NCBI RefSeq assembly: GCF_008831285.2
Contig: NC_045143.1
Coordinates: 3,171,503-3,235,502, forward strand
Length of the DNA: 64,000 nt
From: Nymphaea colorata
Lineage: Eukaryota > Streptophyta > Magnoliopsida > Nymphaeales > Nymphaeaceae
Reading direction: 5' to 3'
Numbering within the stretch: the stretch's first letter is position 1; the number at the start of each line of letters is the position of its first letter. A model generated the notes under the pieces. That model had not been told where the DNA came from. It saw only the letters and a program-made list of their open reading frames with translations, and made no database searches. The translations under genes were made by a program, and so were the position numbers. Shown here piece after piece: positions 23,135-35,785 of the stretch.

Positions 23135-26100
23135 TTATGTTTTCAGGTTTTTCAGATTACCAGAGCTGCAAGCATGGTGATGGAAGTTTGGTTCTTGCAG
23201 GTTTGGCTGAGTGGGTTGAAGCCAGTTGGAGAAAGGAGGAGAAAGCTGAAGCAGGTCTCTGGATTGCTCATCTTGATCGAAGGTGCCAAAGTCGTCGACC
23301 AGCGGTGGGGCATCTATCACCTGAAGTAGGTCTCTGGGTTGCTCATCTTCAGTGACAAAGTCATCGACCGGCGCTGGGTCATCTATCACCAGGGGCTTCT
23401 TTGCCTTTTGGCGTTCAAAAAGCTGCGAGAGAAACAAGATAGGTAAAAGTGAAAATGTAATATCTTCTTCCATTTTCTCTGTTTCTTTCCCTTTCTAGAA
23501 CATGGAAGAGAACTCGTTACATGCCGAAAAAGAAGATGGAATCAGCACGAAAAAAAAAACAAGAATGAATCACCAGTTTAATTTTGGTAGGTACTGTAAG
23601 GCGTAATTTCTTATAAGATTCAGATCAACAGAATCTTTATGGGATAATATTAGCTTCTACTTAAATTTCTTCTAGTAGCACCTTTCCATGCCGTTGTACA
23701 ATGAATAAGAAAGCACACTTATTTGACTCAGAAGCAGATACACCAAGCTAGATTTTAACTTTTATAAGTTCCAGATTTTCAGGCTGAAATTTCAAACAAA
23801 ACTCGCATAAATATGAACCTAAGGACGGAGCCAAAGCCTATCCAACACAAAAAGAACAGTTATAGATCTGCAGAAATGGAAAACAGGAAAAAGAACGAAG
23901 TTGAAACTTGAAAGTAGAGATTACCGCTCTCGAGAATTCATTGTTGTGTACTTCCAAAAGGCACTGCTCCTATTCAAAGGAGAAGACAGTTGAGCTCTCA
24001 ACGTGATCTTGATTTTTGTTTACAACTTTATGGCTTGAACTAAATGAAGAAACCATGCATTTAAGTACAAGTGGTACCTTTCTACGCAAGTCGTCAAGCT
24101 CTTCTTTGAGCAACTGGATCTGCGTAAGCTTCCATGTGTTAGTGAACCCAGAGGGAGAGCGAGAAAGAAAGTGATAGAGAAGAGCATGAGGAGTTGTCGT
24201 TGTCATTGTACCTCCCTTGAGCGGACTCGATCTAAAGAAGCTTCAAGTTGCTTATCAAGGTGTTTCAAATCGGTCATGGTGAGAGTGGTGAGATCCTCCG
24301 CAGTTAAGTGTCGCATGGTTTCTCGCAGCTTGTCATTCTCATTCTTCATTTTCGTCATCTCACAGTATATCTGCTGGCAATGGTCAGGTAATCTTATCAA
24401 ACTCAATTGCGAGAATCAATCTTCTGTACGATATCGTACTAATTTACGTAAAAGGGAAAAAAAATGTGAAGATCTGTCGCTGCTGACCAACCTGTTTATC
24501 ATCGTATTCCTGAATTCGAGTGCCTGATGCTTTCTTGAATCTATCAATAATCTGGCACATGCTGCAAGAGTGACCACTTTTTATTTCATCATTTGATACA
24601 TGGTAATAGCTACTATGTGCTCACAATGATGAAATAAATATTCTATAACATGACTAACAACTTGTAAACACAGAAACAGAGTATATGACATTTGATTGCG
24701 AAAATTATATTTTAGAAGAGATAACGTATAAACGTCTAAAGATCTGGCAAATTATTAGTGCAATCGACCAACAAAATGTGGTATTTAATTGGGTAGCTCT
24801 CCCTTCATAATCGTTAAAGTTCCTAGATCTGAAATTCTCGTTTATATGTCCTGCAGGGTCACTAGTAGCAGTTGGATTGAAATCTTAGCATCTCGGCTCA
24901 TCTAAGCTACACATAGCAGCAAAAGTTCGTATGCATATCGTTATTGTACCATACAAATAACCAACTCCTCCTCCTGCTGCACATTTCACGAATAGAGTCA
25001 TCTACTTTCGTTCCTTAACTTCGCCGTTCTTTCTGAAGATGAATCTTGGGAAATTTAAACCTCAAAATTACTCAAGAAAAATAAAAAGTCGAGAAGAAAT
25101 CTTTAAACACAAACATGTAAAAATAAATTGCAAATATCACGAAATCAAATCCCATAAGTTGGTGACACAATAGAAACATATCCCAATGCTTGTGATTATA
25201 CGCTCGTGAAATAATGTCTAAACAAGCCCGGAAATGATGAGCTCTCATTGGGACTCTGCACCATTTCTCGTTGTGCAGGGTGGTCCTACTACAGACTTAG
25301 AACAGTCTGCCTGTTCAGATGACCTGCAGACCCACATGGCAAACCCAGTACCGCCATATCCTCTACTTGATGATACTGATTTCATCTTGCAAATCTGTTG
25401 CTTAAAGTGAAGAAAATTGCCAATTTGGTTTGAATCAGCCAAATTTCTGACTGCCAACAACTGTTCCCTTTTTCCCAAATCATGCTCACCAACGTGCTAC
25501 AGAAAATGGTCTGTCTGTGAGGATATTGCCTATGCACTGTGAAGACAAAAGATGCATTCGTCAACAGTCTTTTCATCTGAAGATTAATGGACGTGATCTG
25601 AACTGAGTGAATGTAGAAACAAGTATCGAGAACACCACCGGGATACTTTTCTCTCTTAGTCGATGAACTACCGGCTCAGTTCCTTACATTGGCAGGTGAA
25701 TGATACGTGCTTCAGGAATTAATACGCTTGGAAACAGATATGCATGCGCGCATGTGTATAGCATAAAAGGCAGAATCTTATTATGGTTAAACAGTGAATC
25801 TTATTATGGTTAAACAATAGTTCTTCTTCAAATGACGTTTCATCAATCTGTGACGAGTATCTCGTAAAGGCCAGTTTGATTGTTTGAGAATCTGGAGTCC
25901 AGATGATACATGAAAAGAAATTTTGTAATATCGTTAAGCATAATATTTATTTGACTACCAGGTGACTGAGAGGCGATTTATATCCTTGATGGCATAAAGT
26001 GAAGTTAATCATCATATCCAGCAGTACCACTCTTCCGAATTTTTGCATGTCTACATTTGTTTTACGTTATAAAACCAAAGAACAGGAGATAGAGACTGTT

Positions 26101-27215
26101 CCATGTAATGCAATCCAGCGTCTTACATAGCAGTTCCTTCACATCATAACGACCGGATTATAGAGAAAGTAAATAGAACATATAATTAAGTTTTATTAAT
26201 CTGAACCAAAAAATAAGTGTATGTCTAGAAATGAAACGCATCAGCTTCTTTGATTTTTCGTTTTTCCTCACTGTGTTTCTTAATTTCTTCCCATTTTTCT
26301 TCTTGTGTCATTTGTGAAAGCTGAATTCCTTACAATAACCACATATTATAAAGATTCAGAAAAATTCATATGAAGAACAATTTCTCTTTTAATGTCTTGT
26401 GCTGCTTCTCATTAACCCCAAGACTTAGTTAATTTGGTTCGACAATCGTGATTCGTTTATATAATCCTTTTGATTAACAGCCGTGCGTCAAATAATTATG
26501 GTTAATGATCATCGTATCGCATGTGTCCAACTGCTTCATAACAAGCATATCAGAACAAACTTTTGATAGGCGCCTTCGATTTTTTAGTCGAAATAATCCA
26601 TTGGAGAAAAACAAGGACTCAGAAGCTGAGACAACATGTTCAAGTTAAATAAAAAGAAAGCAATACCATTTTCATGTCAAGATTTACCCTAGCATCTATA
26701 AAACCATCTGAAGGAAAAGGAATGAGCCTAAATATCTTAAAGCAAAGTCCTTATTGTCAATCCGGTCAAAGATTTCAGGATCTCATAATTATGAAACCTG
26801 GAATCGCGTCCTGGTCAAGTAAATGTAGAACTGCACTGGCTAAATATTTCATGAAAGTAAGCAGAAAATCACGCACTTAAAAAAGAAAACTTGTCACATC
26901 TTACCAAAATATATAGAATCTGAAGAAAGGCTTCACTTCATCAAATTTTCTAGACCAAGATCCTAGGCAAGAGAAAATAATTGTAAAACAACATTGCTGC
27001 AACAGAGATATATGAAGGAACCTGGAGTGGGGACTGCAGTACTCGAACATCTGCCCACTGCTGGAAAAGATGATGAGTCCGATCTGGGCATCGCAGAGGA
27101 CGGCGAGCTCATGCGCCTTCTCCAGCAACCCGTCCCGCCTATCGGAGAACGTAACTTGCCGGTCGGTGGTGTTCTCAATCCTCCTCATCTCAACACTTCC
27201 ACGTCCTATGCTCAC
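23135..27215 (-). CDS. B-sister MIKC-type MADS-box protein, six exons, 266 aa
   Basis: Coding exons (minus strand): 27,215-27,022; 24,561-24,492; 24,373-24,212; 24,119-24,078; 23,969-23,925; 23,422-23,135. All introns are GT-AG and phases fit. Exon 1 encodes the MADS domain (residues 3-62) ending FEYCSPHS; exon 2 the I region ([13 protein letters not shown]); exons 3-5 the K coiled-coil domain ([47 protein letters not shown]); exon 6 the C region. [10 protein letters not shown] near the end is the PI-derived motif of B-sister proteins (TT16/ABS, GGM13), transcription factors of ovule and seed-coat development. Oddities: an extra SI after Met1; several DNA-contact positions are acidic (see findings); exons 3 and 4 of the usual plan are one 162-bp exon; the C region has a 23-25 residue tandem duplication; the tail is frameshifted after FHHH. 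The frame is otherwise open, so it may be expressed. Confidence 0.9.
23246..23389 (-). repeat. Tandem duplication inside the MADS C-terminal exon
   Basis: Two adjacent units encode [23 protein letters not shown] (23,389-23,321) and [25 protein letters not shown] (23,320-23,246). The DNA units are clearly related, in frame, and differ in length by six bases. Other B-sister proteins have one such acidic block before the LQL motif. Confidence 0.85.
24562..27021 (-). other. Large first intron of the B-sister gene
   Basis: 2,460 bp between GTTCCTTCA at 27,021 and CTCTTGCAG at 24,562. A long first intron separating the MADS exon from the rest is typical of MIKC genes and often carries regulatory sites. 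Open frames at 25,245-25,576 and 26,674-26,880 have no recognisable domain and are taken as chance. Confidence 0.8.
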
Positions 27216-27314
27216 TTAAATGTGATCTCCACACTCTCAGGCGCCTGAATATGATCTCCACACTTATCAGAAATAGAAATTCTGATAAGGGGAAGAAACG
27301 CGGTGATGAACAGA

Positions 27315-27339
27315 AGAGAGAGAGAGAGAGAGAGAGAGA
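27315..27339. repeat. (GA)n tract in the MADS 5' leader region
   Basis: 25 bp of GA on the plus strand (CT on the coding strand), about 100 bp upstream of the ATG. Confidence 0.9.
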
Positions 27340-27446
27340 TGAGGGGAGGGGAGGTGCTCTCAGTCTTGAAGGAGGTCTGCCATGTGGTAGTGCCCCAAGA
27401 AGGGAAAAAGGAAAAGGTGGTGTGGATGGGTAACTGCCCTCTGGTG

Positions 27447-27456
27447 CCATTTTTGG
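27447..27456. promoter_or_regulatory. Perfect CArG box upstream of the MADS gene
   Basis: CCATTTTTGG fits CC(A/T)6GG, the DNA target of MADS-domain proteins. It lies 232 bp upstream of the start codon, where auto- or cross-regulation by MADS factors would act. A single 10-bp match can arise by chance, so binding is inferred. Confidence 0.45.
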
Positions 27457-27587
27457 GAGGGGGAGAATAGAGAGCCCTGCAAGAAACCACTGGACTCCAA
27501 TGACCCTTCCAGCAACAGACAGATCGTCCATATCTCTGGTTCAAACCTACCACTCTAAAAAAGAATTCAATTAGACCCCAGCAATGT

Positions 27588-27588
<1 letters not shown>

Positions 27589-27644
<56 letters not shown>
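27589..27644. repeat. (CT)n microsatellite in the MADS upstream region
   Basis: 56 bp of perfect CT. On the coding strand this is a GA repeat, the kind of sequence bound by BASIC PENTACYSTEINE factors that regulate ovule MADS genes in Arabidopsis; a role here is inferred only from position. Confidence 0.9.
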
Positions 27645-27647
<3 letters not shown>

Positions 27648-27927
27648 TTGTCAAAAAGAAGGCTACTGAAGCCTGTTCTTGAAAAGAAGAGCAGGAATTG
27701 GATTGTTTAAATGAGAATGAGGATGTGGGGAGTCACTGAATGGGAGTGGTGGGTGAGTTGATGAGGTTACCAGTGGGAGTAACGCTGTACCATCCCATTT
27801 GGGGAAGGAGAAAAGGAGGAGGTTGCCTTGTTTGGTGCATGGCACTGGCGACGTGTAGCAGAGGAGTTCGTATCGATATGGGGAATGCTGGAGGGTGACG
27901 TAAGAAATTTAAGTTCGATTACCCACA

Positions 27928-28363
27928 GTTGAAGTTGAAGAAGTTTATAAAACTCAGTTGGATTACCCACAGCAGTGATGCAACCAGAAATTTAAGCTAC
28001 ATGCAGGGCATTCATGTATAGATTTTAAATAGCATATCTTAACAATAATAATAGTAATAATAATAATAGCAGTAATAACAATATTAATAATAATAATAAA
28101 GTGTCATTTTACCAGTCTTATATATACTTGAGAATTGTTCCCCCAAAATTGAGAAAACAAGTGCTACCGAGATAGTGGCCGTGTAAATGTATGGGTTGAT
28201 AAGCAAAAGAGCGTTAGCTCGGGCTTCTCCTGAATTTTTAAAAACAAGACATAATCAACTTTTGTTCAGTTTTATCCGCACCTTGAACATTGGATAAAAT
28301 AGTAACAGCATCTTAGCAATTGTTTTGGTCTCGTCCTTGCTAGTTATACATATTTAATAAAGA

Positions 28364-28414
<51 letters not shown>

Positions 28415-28745
28415 CTGATATTCCGGCTCCATCTGACAAAAAATCTGATAAATGCCCAAACGAAATTGTATGTATTCTTAATACTTGTTACTACATTCAC
28501 ATGAGTCCTAATCTGAGTTTCATATCGACTGATTATGAGAACAGCTATATGAAAAGCGTAGCATGTGTCGACGGTTCCCCATTTCATCCGCCAGAGATGA
28601 TTTAGTGCCCACGAAGGAAATGAATATTTGGAAAACTTAGTCTTTTGAGTTGGACATGTTCAGTCCTAACATATGGCCTGCCTCTTTCAGAGGCATTTTG
28701 AACCCGCCTTGGATCTGATTTTTATACCAGTAAAATTCATATGAC
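27928..28745. repeat. MADS upstream segment, inverted copy at 62,253-63,020
   Basis: Reverse complement of 62,253-63,020 at high identity, including the AATAATAATAG trinucleotide tract, the GGGGAACCGTCGAC string and the TTTATAAA at 27,944-27,951. The AT tract at 28,369-28,411 is much shorter in the second copy. Contains a TATA-like element in the coding-strand sense about 730 bp before the MADS ATG, so part of this may be promoter. Confidence 0.85.
28369..28411. repeat. (AT)n microsatellite
   Basis: About 43 bp of alternating AT; reduced to about 16 bp in the inverted copy near 62,560. Confidence 0.95.
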
Positions 28746-30544
28746 CAAATTAACTTATTGAATGCCAATCTGGAAATATCATTTTTCTAATTTGAAGTTT
28801 AAGTACATATTACCGTTATATAAATTTCTTTCGAAACTTAGGTTTCTTTTGGATATTGAAAACTAAGGCCGCCATTGTAAGAAGTATGGCCAATCAGGAC
28901 GTATCCTTTTCTGTCTGCTTGGTTAGACCATCAAATGAAGACCATTCAAGTTCGATAAGGTTAACAGGTCGTTCGTCGAAGGTGTATTATAAGTATCTAA
29001 CATGCAATTGGACTTGGATTCAAATTTGATTTTACCTAAGTACCTGACCAGAACATGGATATCACAACTAATGTAATATGCCCAGTTAAATTTTTGATTA
29101 TCCATATCTAATTCATCATTTGAGGTCAGATTATAACTTCAAGATTAAATGTGGGATGGGATTTGGAAGCATCGGCTCTACCATCAAAGGCTTTGGACTT
29201 TGTTGGAGTTTTAAGAATTGGATTGACATATGGCCTGGCTTTTCTTCATTCAAATTTGAAGCCAAATATGCAATTGTTTGATTAATCAAACTTGGTTGAT
29301 GGTACACATCCCACGCACTTATCATGAATGAGAACCCAAAATAGTGCATATTGAAACAAGCATTTCCCACATCAGTATAAACAACATTCGAAAAAACTTT
29401 ATATGTTTAAATGGCCTCGATTTCTGCCATTTTTTTTATTATTTGCCTCATCAAAGGGGGTGAAATAACAAAAACAAATGTGGTTAAGGTTATATCTTAT
29501 TCGAATATGATATGCTGACATCCCTCTGGCTTTTGAATGTACCCAAAAAGGGTTGCTAGGAGCCTAGGAGTATGAATGTGGTATGATTTTATATATATGA
29601 TTATGGACTCAGATTTATAGCTTATTCAGTTAAATTTAGTAAAGAAATTGAAATTCAACGGGTTCATTTGCTAATCCAATTGAGTGTGCTGCTTCATTCA
29701 TAATTGAATCCGAGTCTGCTATCTGACTAAGTTTGGATAAGCGTTTGACCTGGCTAGACCTTATGTTTGAATTCAGTTTTAGATTTGTCCGTAGATAAAA
29801 TGAGATTCAATATGCTTTCAACACTCCACCAACTCACGAATAAATAAAAAAAACTTGGTTTTTAAGTAGCTTTTTTTCCTCAAATAATAGGCTGCTGCTT
29901 TACTAAATTTGGAAATTTAAGTTCCGTTGCTGTCGTATTGGCTTTATGCGAGCTGACAGTTCAAAGAAATTATATAACTAGTTATTTGTCATGAATTGTT
30001 CAAGTATCTTCCGTTTTATAAAGGGAGTTGATCAAAACATTGAATTTCAATGTCTTAGAACAGATACTTCCCAATAATTAATAGGAGAACATAAGCGCGG
30101 TCAGATTGTAAAATTTGTCTATTGCCAATAAAAAATATTGAGCGACAATATATCAACACCTCAATGGAGAGGACTCATGGATTTGGCTGTTCCCATTGGA
30201 CACAGTTTTCAACCCAACCATCGGAGTTAGGACTAGGGATGTCAACGGATCGAATTCAGATCGGATACATTGACATAAATATTTTCAAAGTTAAAAAAGT
30301 TCCAAGTTAAAGAGTACCCAAAAGTTTTTCTTGGAAAAAAGAAGCCACAGCAGCATGCCATCAAAAGAGAAGAGTCTTATTTGGTCATCAGGGTTACCTA
30401 ACCAATGCCATATCAGAACTTTGGAAATATTATAATATAATTGCAACTGTACATATAGTGATATGTGTGCTCATGACAGGAAAACTTTAAAAAAGTTGCA
30501 TACTTCAACATTATGTATCGACATGTCAATAAAAAAAATAGTTT

Positions 30545-30549
<5 letters not shown>
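28746..30549. other. Intergenic DNA, no gene identified
   Basis: AT-rich, only short open frames on both strands with no recognisable domain. Confidence 0.4.

Positions 30550-30623
<74 letters not shown>
30550..30623. repeat. (TA)n microsatellite followed by (GA)n
   Basis: About 74 bp of TA, then AGAGAG to 30,638. Confidence 0.97.
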
Positions 30624-30638
<15 letters not shown>

Positions 30639-32130
30639 TAAAAAAATAGAAAAAAAAAAAAAAAGATGAAGACAAGAACCGGTTCACTTGGCTTCATAAC
30701 GGCACCCATAATTTCATATCAATACTAACCTCAATATTGTCAGGATAACACCTTTCAATAGTCGAATTGAGAACATGGCTACAACAGGGCGCCTAACCAA
30801 ACTAGTTGCGCTACTCATCACTTGGGGAGAGAGACACTTGTTGAGTTTGTGAACTGTCAAGATCTGAAGTGACAAATGGTACATCTCAAATTAAAAAAGA
30901 TCCATTGCATTTGTAAGAAAAAATCATAAGACACCAACAGTGGGAGATCCGGACAAAACAAGAAACTTGGTTGCTTTCTCTCTCTAGATTTGGTATGTAA
31001 GGCTATGAGGCAAGAAGAGGGGGTGAAATTGGGGATAAGCTGAGTGTGAATGGGAATGCAGCCAACCCCTTCTTGGGAGCTAAGCAAAGCATTTAGCAAC
31101 AACAGTTAAGCCTGGACATCGGGTTGGCCCAACCCTACCTCACCCGATAAAAAGTCGGGCTCAAGCCAACCCGATACCCGAAACTTAGATCTGGCCCGAC
31201 CCCATACTTAAAACTCGAGATTGAGCTCTGTCCAATTAAATTAAGAAAAATACATTTAAAAATATGTATTATAAGGCCCACCCACGCTTATTGGGCTCAC
31301 CCAAGAGAAATAGTGCGATTGAACAGGAGATACGAAGCTCATCGGCCACAACAAATTTTTCGACGTGAAAAAAATAGTTATTTATTGTGTTTTTGTTTGA
31401 CGCATTGACTATGGTCATGAGTCACATTAGGACAAAAAGATCCACGTGGGATCTGTTTTTTTATTGAAAAAAAAACTTTTATTTAATAATTCAACACTGT
31501 TGCACAAAATATGTGCCTAATTTTTTTATTTTAAATTTGTGTAAAGAACATGCTTTCATGATCAGATATTCGTTATTTAAATATAATACAATCTTGTGAC
31601 CCATATACTTTTATTAGTTCATTTTCGTCGACCAACTCAAATCGCATAATTTGGAAGGTTACAATCCCACCTCATACTGATTAAACTTTTTGGGATTTGA
31701 TTGAACGTGGATAGTTCTTCAAATCATAAAAGAAGATTATCAATATTTCGTAATGGAGGTTTGTTTGAAACCAAATCAAGATATGACGGGGTCAGATCCC
31801 AATCTAACATATAATTGGTTTGGATCCTTACTGCATACTGGGTTCAGTTTTGGTTCCAGTGACTTCCAACTTCAAGTCTAACTAACATTTGAAATCGTTC
31901 TCATGTATTGGATCCAATCAAGTTTGGGTCGATTGATCTTACCTACGTTTCATAGGCTTTCGAGGTGAAAAATCACATGTGCATTGTCAAGTTCATGAAG
32001 TAGTGTAGTGTATTTAAGAAAAAAGATTCCACATTCACAAAGCAAATGGCAATAGGAGTAGATGGTCCCTTGCCCAAAGTTATTATTATATTATACACTG
32101 GTACTTTCAAAATATGTCCATATGCACGTG

Positions 32131-32161
<31 letters not shown>

Positions 32162-32790
32162 CATGAGAAGAAAAATGATATAAATTTTAGCACTGTATAT
32201 TCTTCTTATGATGGAACAAAAAGCACCATTAAGTTAAATGATATAAATTTAGCTATTCTATTCCTTTATCTAACATGTCTGGGCATTCACAACCACGTTG
32301 CTTGACACAATTGTTTTGAGGTGTAGAGAACAAGACGTTCGTGTCATCCTGTCCCTGGAACACGAGCATCCGATCACAAGATTCCACTAGAAATTTATAA
32401 TGAGAAAAATGAAAAGAGGAAGTGCAGAGATTCCTTTCGGTGGCATTGCTGATACCATCTACACATTTATTGCTGGTATTCGTGAATGTGGTTATAAGTT
32501 CATACGTGAAAAAAATGGTAAGGAACGATAAGAGAAGCGTCACTGAGGCAGGATTCTAACTCAATATGCCGATCCTTGTGTCTGAGTGTGCGTGCATACA
32601 TGAGAGTGAGTGGCTTATTCCTCTCAAAGATGTTCTCTGCTTCTATTTGGTTCATTGAGAATCTCAACATAGATTGACAATAAGTTCATTCAGATTCTCA
32701 ACATTGATTAACAATAATGAGCAGTGACACTCTTTTAAGCAGCTAATAATGTAATCCACTACTCATTATAAACAATCTTGTGCAGAAATA
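30624..32790. other. Intergenic DNA with a GGGTTGGCCC-type decayed repeat
   Basis: 31,110-31,330 is rich in GGGCTC, CCAACCCGATA and GGCCCGACC motifs on both strands, recalling 17.46-17.76 kb and the insertion at 45.15 kb. A (TA)n run is at 32,137-32,161. No gene is recognised. Confidence 0.35.
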
Positions 32791-32796
32791 TATTAA

Positions 32797-35785
32797 ACTG
32801 TGAATTTAATTGAAATTAATAGTTACATTCAATGTATACTCTTTTCTTGAGAAAATGTATTCAAGTACCATTTATTTATTTAGAGATGCATCATAAACCA
32901 AAGGCACCATGACCTCATGAAGATTATATTAGATTTTAAAAAAAATAATTTTAATAGTTAATTTCAATAAGTCTGGTTTTTATCTCTTATCTAAATGGTC
33001 AATTTTTTACCAACTTATATATATATATATTATAAGGTTGGGTTGGGTGAGAATCCCAACAATGAGCTGACTAAGCAAAAGAGCAATTTTGTGAAGCCAG
33101 TGGCATACGACAATGTGACAGAAAGTACATTAGGAATTCATTTCTTGCACGTCGACAATTCAGTGTTCAAACCAATAGATTCGGACCTACATAAACCATT
33201 TATACGTAAACCCAACAAATCACTAAAAAATAGCCGATTAAATAAATTTTCCCTGTTCAAAATCGTTATTTGTTGAATTTTCAAACATGCAATAGCTGAA
33301 TGTGGTTTGTATTTAAGTGCTAAAACCTTAGAGGCATGATTTTTATGGTTTTAAAAGAAAAGTGGTTTTTCTCAAGTAAATAAACATTTAAAAAGAAATA
33401 TCAGTGAAAGTTCAGTGGGATTTCACACATTAAAGTTGCATTTGATAGCGGATGCATTGAATGATAGTGCTTTCCAAAATCCAAAGTTTAAACAAATTAA
33501 TGACGTTACATTTTTAAAACCATGGATTTAATATCGAAGAGGTCCCACCTTAAATTCATGGATTTGGATTTCAAATCACTAATGAATTTGAAATCTATGA
33601 TAAAAAAAAAAACACCCTAATTGTTAATTGTACATGTCGATTGGAATCCTGAAATTTGAAATCTTACTATTAGCTTAAAGAAAATAGGCCGACTCGCTTG
33701 GGTGCTTATGAGGCCGTGTCGACCCAACTAACGTCATTCTCAACAAAAAGATACGGGTCTGTTACGGATATTGACATCCCTGGATCAAATTCTAACAAAA
33801 GTTTCATAAGTATTTTTCTGATCATTACATCTTTCTCATTCTATATTCGCGTGGTAAGCACAATATTTTAAAAAAAAAAAAACCCTAGAAAACAACGAGA
33901 GACTTTTCTTAATCGGTTAAGAAAAAGCTTGCAGATAAGTTATTAGTGGTATTAGATTTTTCTTGTAAGTTCATGAAACCTAATTTAAACATCAGTTTTT
34001 CATGATTTTTATTTATTATATCTTTCTTATTCGTTTCCTCTAACACTCTAAGAGCCAAGTCTATTGGTAGCCACAATCAAATAAATAAAGTGGTACCCAG
34101 TACTGTCAGTATCGATAGATTAGCTTGCTGTCGCTATATTTTACTTTAAAAAATAAAAAATAATGAATAAGTGCTTCTAAAATTATCCAATACAACAAAA
34201 AAAAATCACAGATACCCCGCAGTTGCACCGACTAGCTTTTTCTACTTTTCGTTCGTAAACACGACTTTTCCTTTTATCAGAAATATTTTTCCCACAAATC
34301 ATATGGATGCAGCGCCCTATCTACCAAACATTTTTTTCATAGGGTGTTCGTAACAGAAACATTACAAAGGAGGAACGTAGTATAATTAGTTGATTTGAGT
34401 GTCGCACTAATAACATGTTCCCAGTATTCATTTGAACTGAAAACGGCAACATACACAACATTCAAATTAAAAGATCTACCATAAGACCGCTCAAGTTTCA
34501 AAGCAGCTCTAAACTTTAGTAATGAGAGGGAGAGGGGTGCCTTCGCTCTTGCGAACCGTCGACCAAACACCCTCTTAGGAAAACAAGTCCGCCTAATCTC
34601 ATTATCATTTGCTGTTACTGAGTCTGGCCCAACTAGACTAATCTCATTTTGTGGAGGACAACTGGAAAAATATACAGTTGTCTATTCTTACAGATAAACT
34701 GAATAATCCAAAAGCATGAGGCATGTTTATCCGGATTATGCGCTTTGAAATGAAAAGTTTGTCTTCTAAAATTTTTACTAAGTCGATATTTATCCTACTG
34801 TGTGCTGGTACGATGAAAATTTCAGCATCTTGATTGAAGGTACGTTGGTTGTCACTGAATCGTGGGTACGCGGTGACTGGACCGAGGAACTGCTGTTAAA
34901 AACTGAGTGCGCGATTTGGATCATCTTTTTGGAAAAGACCATAATTTTCCTCTTCTTCCTTGGGGATTCCACTAATTCAACTTTCTTGAATCTCATCTCT
35001 TTGGTTTTAAGAGGCAGTTTTTGGATATCAAAGATGATCGCACAATTAAGTTGTTTAATCTTAGAACTTCATTATAGATTTGCACAAGTAAACAATCAGT
35101 TAATTAGAGTCTAAGAACTCAAAGAAACAAGACTACACTTAATTATCGTTTGGTAATCAAAGCAAAATGATTCTACGAATCAAATCCTACTTTGTGAGCA
35201 GTGATACACATAATTTTGCATAGAAATAGAACCATTTGAATCGTGCAGAGCATGCTTATTAGTTTTAGTATTTCACAGTTGGATATCAACACAATACTAC
35301 AACTTCAATATTAAGAATAATTTTTTTATAATTGGGTACACCAGTGGTGGAGCCAGGATTTTTTGGTTGATGGTTGTTTGAATCACCCACCCGTGTCTCA
35401 TGTGGGCATCGCAGTGGCCAGATATGGGTCCAGTTTCATCATAATGAGACAAGAATTAAAACCATATGTAGCCCTGCTACTGGTGTATTGTTGGTTTCTC
35501 ACACTTGGAAACTGACCTGACCAACCTGTAACAGGAGTAAACAACTCATCCCGCCATTGGTGTACAAATTCATATCTGCATCTATGTCATATTTAATTTA
35601 TAACTGCAAGTGCATCCCTAGTCTTTTTATGGCAAGAAATTCCTACTCTAAAGCAAGATTTGAACTGTTGCTCTGTTTGAAGAGTTGGGGAGGCTTGAAA
35701 CAGAAATAGGCCAGAGTTGCTTTTATGAAACAGATTGGTCCTTCTTGCTTTGTTAGAGTTCAGATTTGAGCAGCTATGAAGATTA
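32797..35785 (+). repeat. 3-kb segmental unit, tandem copy 1
   Basis: Starts at ATTGAAATTAATAGTTAC and runs until the same string recurs at 35,788. Shared landmarks with copy 2 include TTGGGTTGGGTGAGAATCCC, the R6 core, the CGGATTATGCGCTTTGAAATG string and the terminal 84-codon open frame. Several indels distinguish the copies. Confidence 0.85.
35593..35770 (-). other. Conserved open frame in R7, copy 1
   Basis: Minus-strand frame with ARRTNLFHKSNSGLFLFQAS and FKSCFRVGISCHKKTRDALA. The same frame occurs in two other copies (39,126-39,380 and 60,278-60,532). In this copy the N-terminal part is replaced by the junction with the next tandem unit. Function unknown. Confidence 0.35.

Noticed and set aside
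25245-25576. Frames inside MADS intron 1 as a nested gene
   Set aside because: No domain, no splice or promoter signals, and overlapping frames on the same strand.
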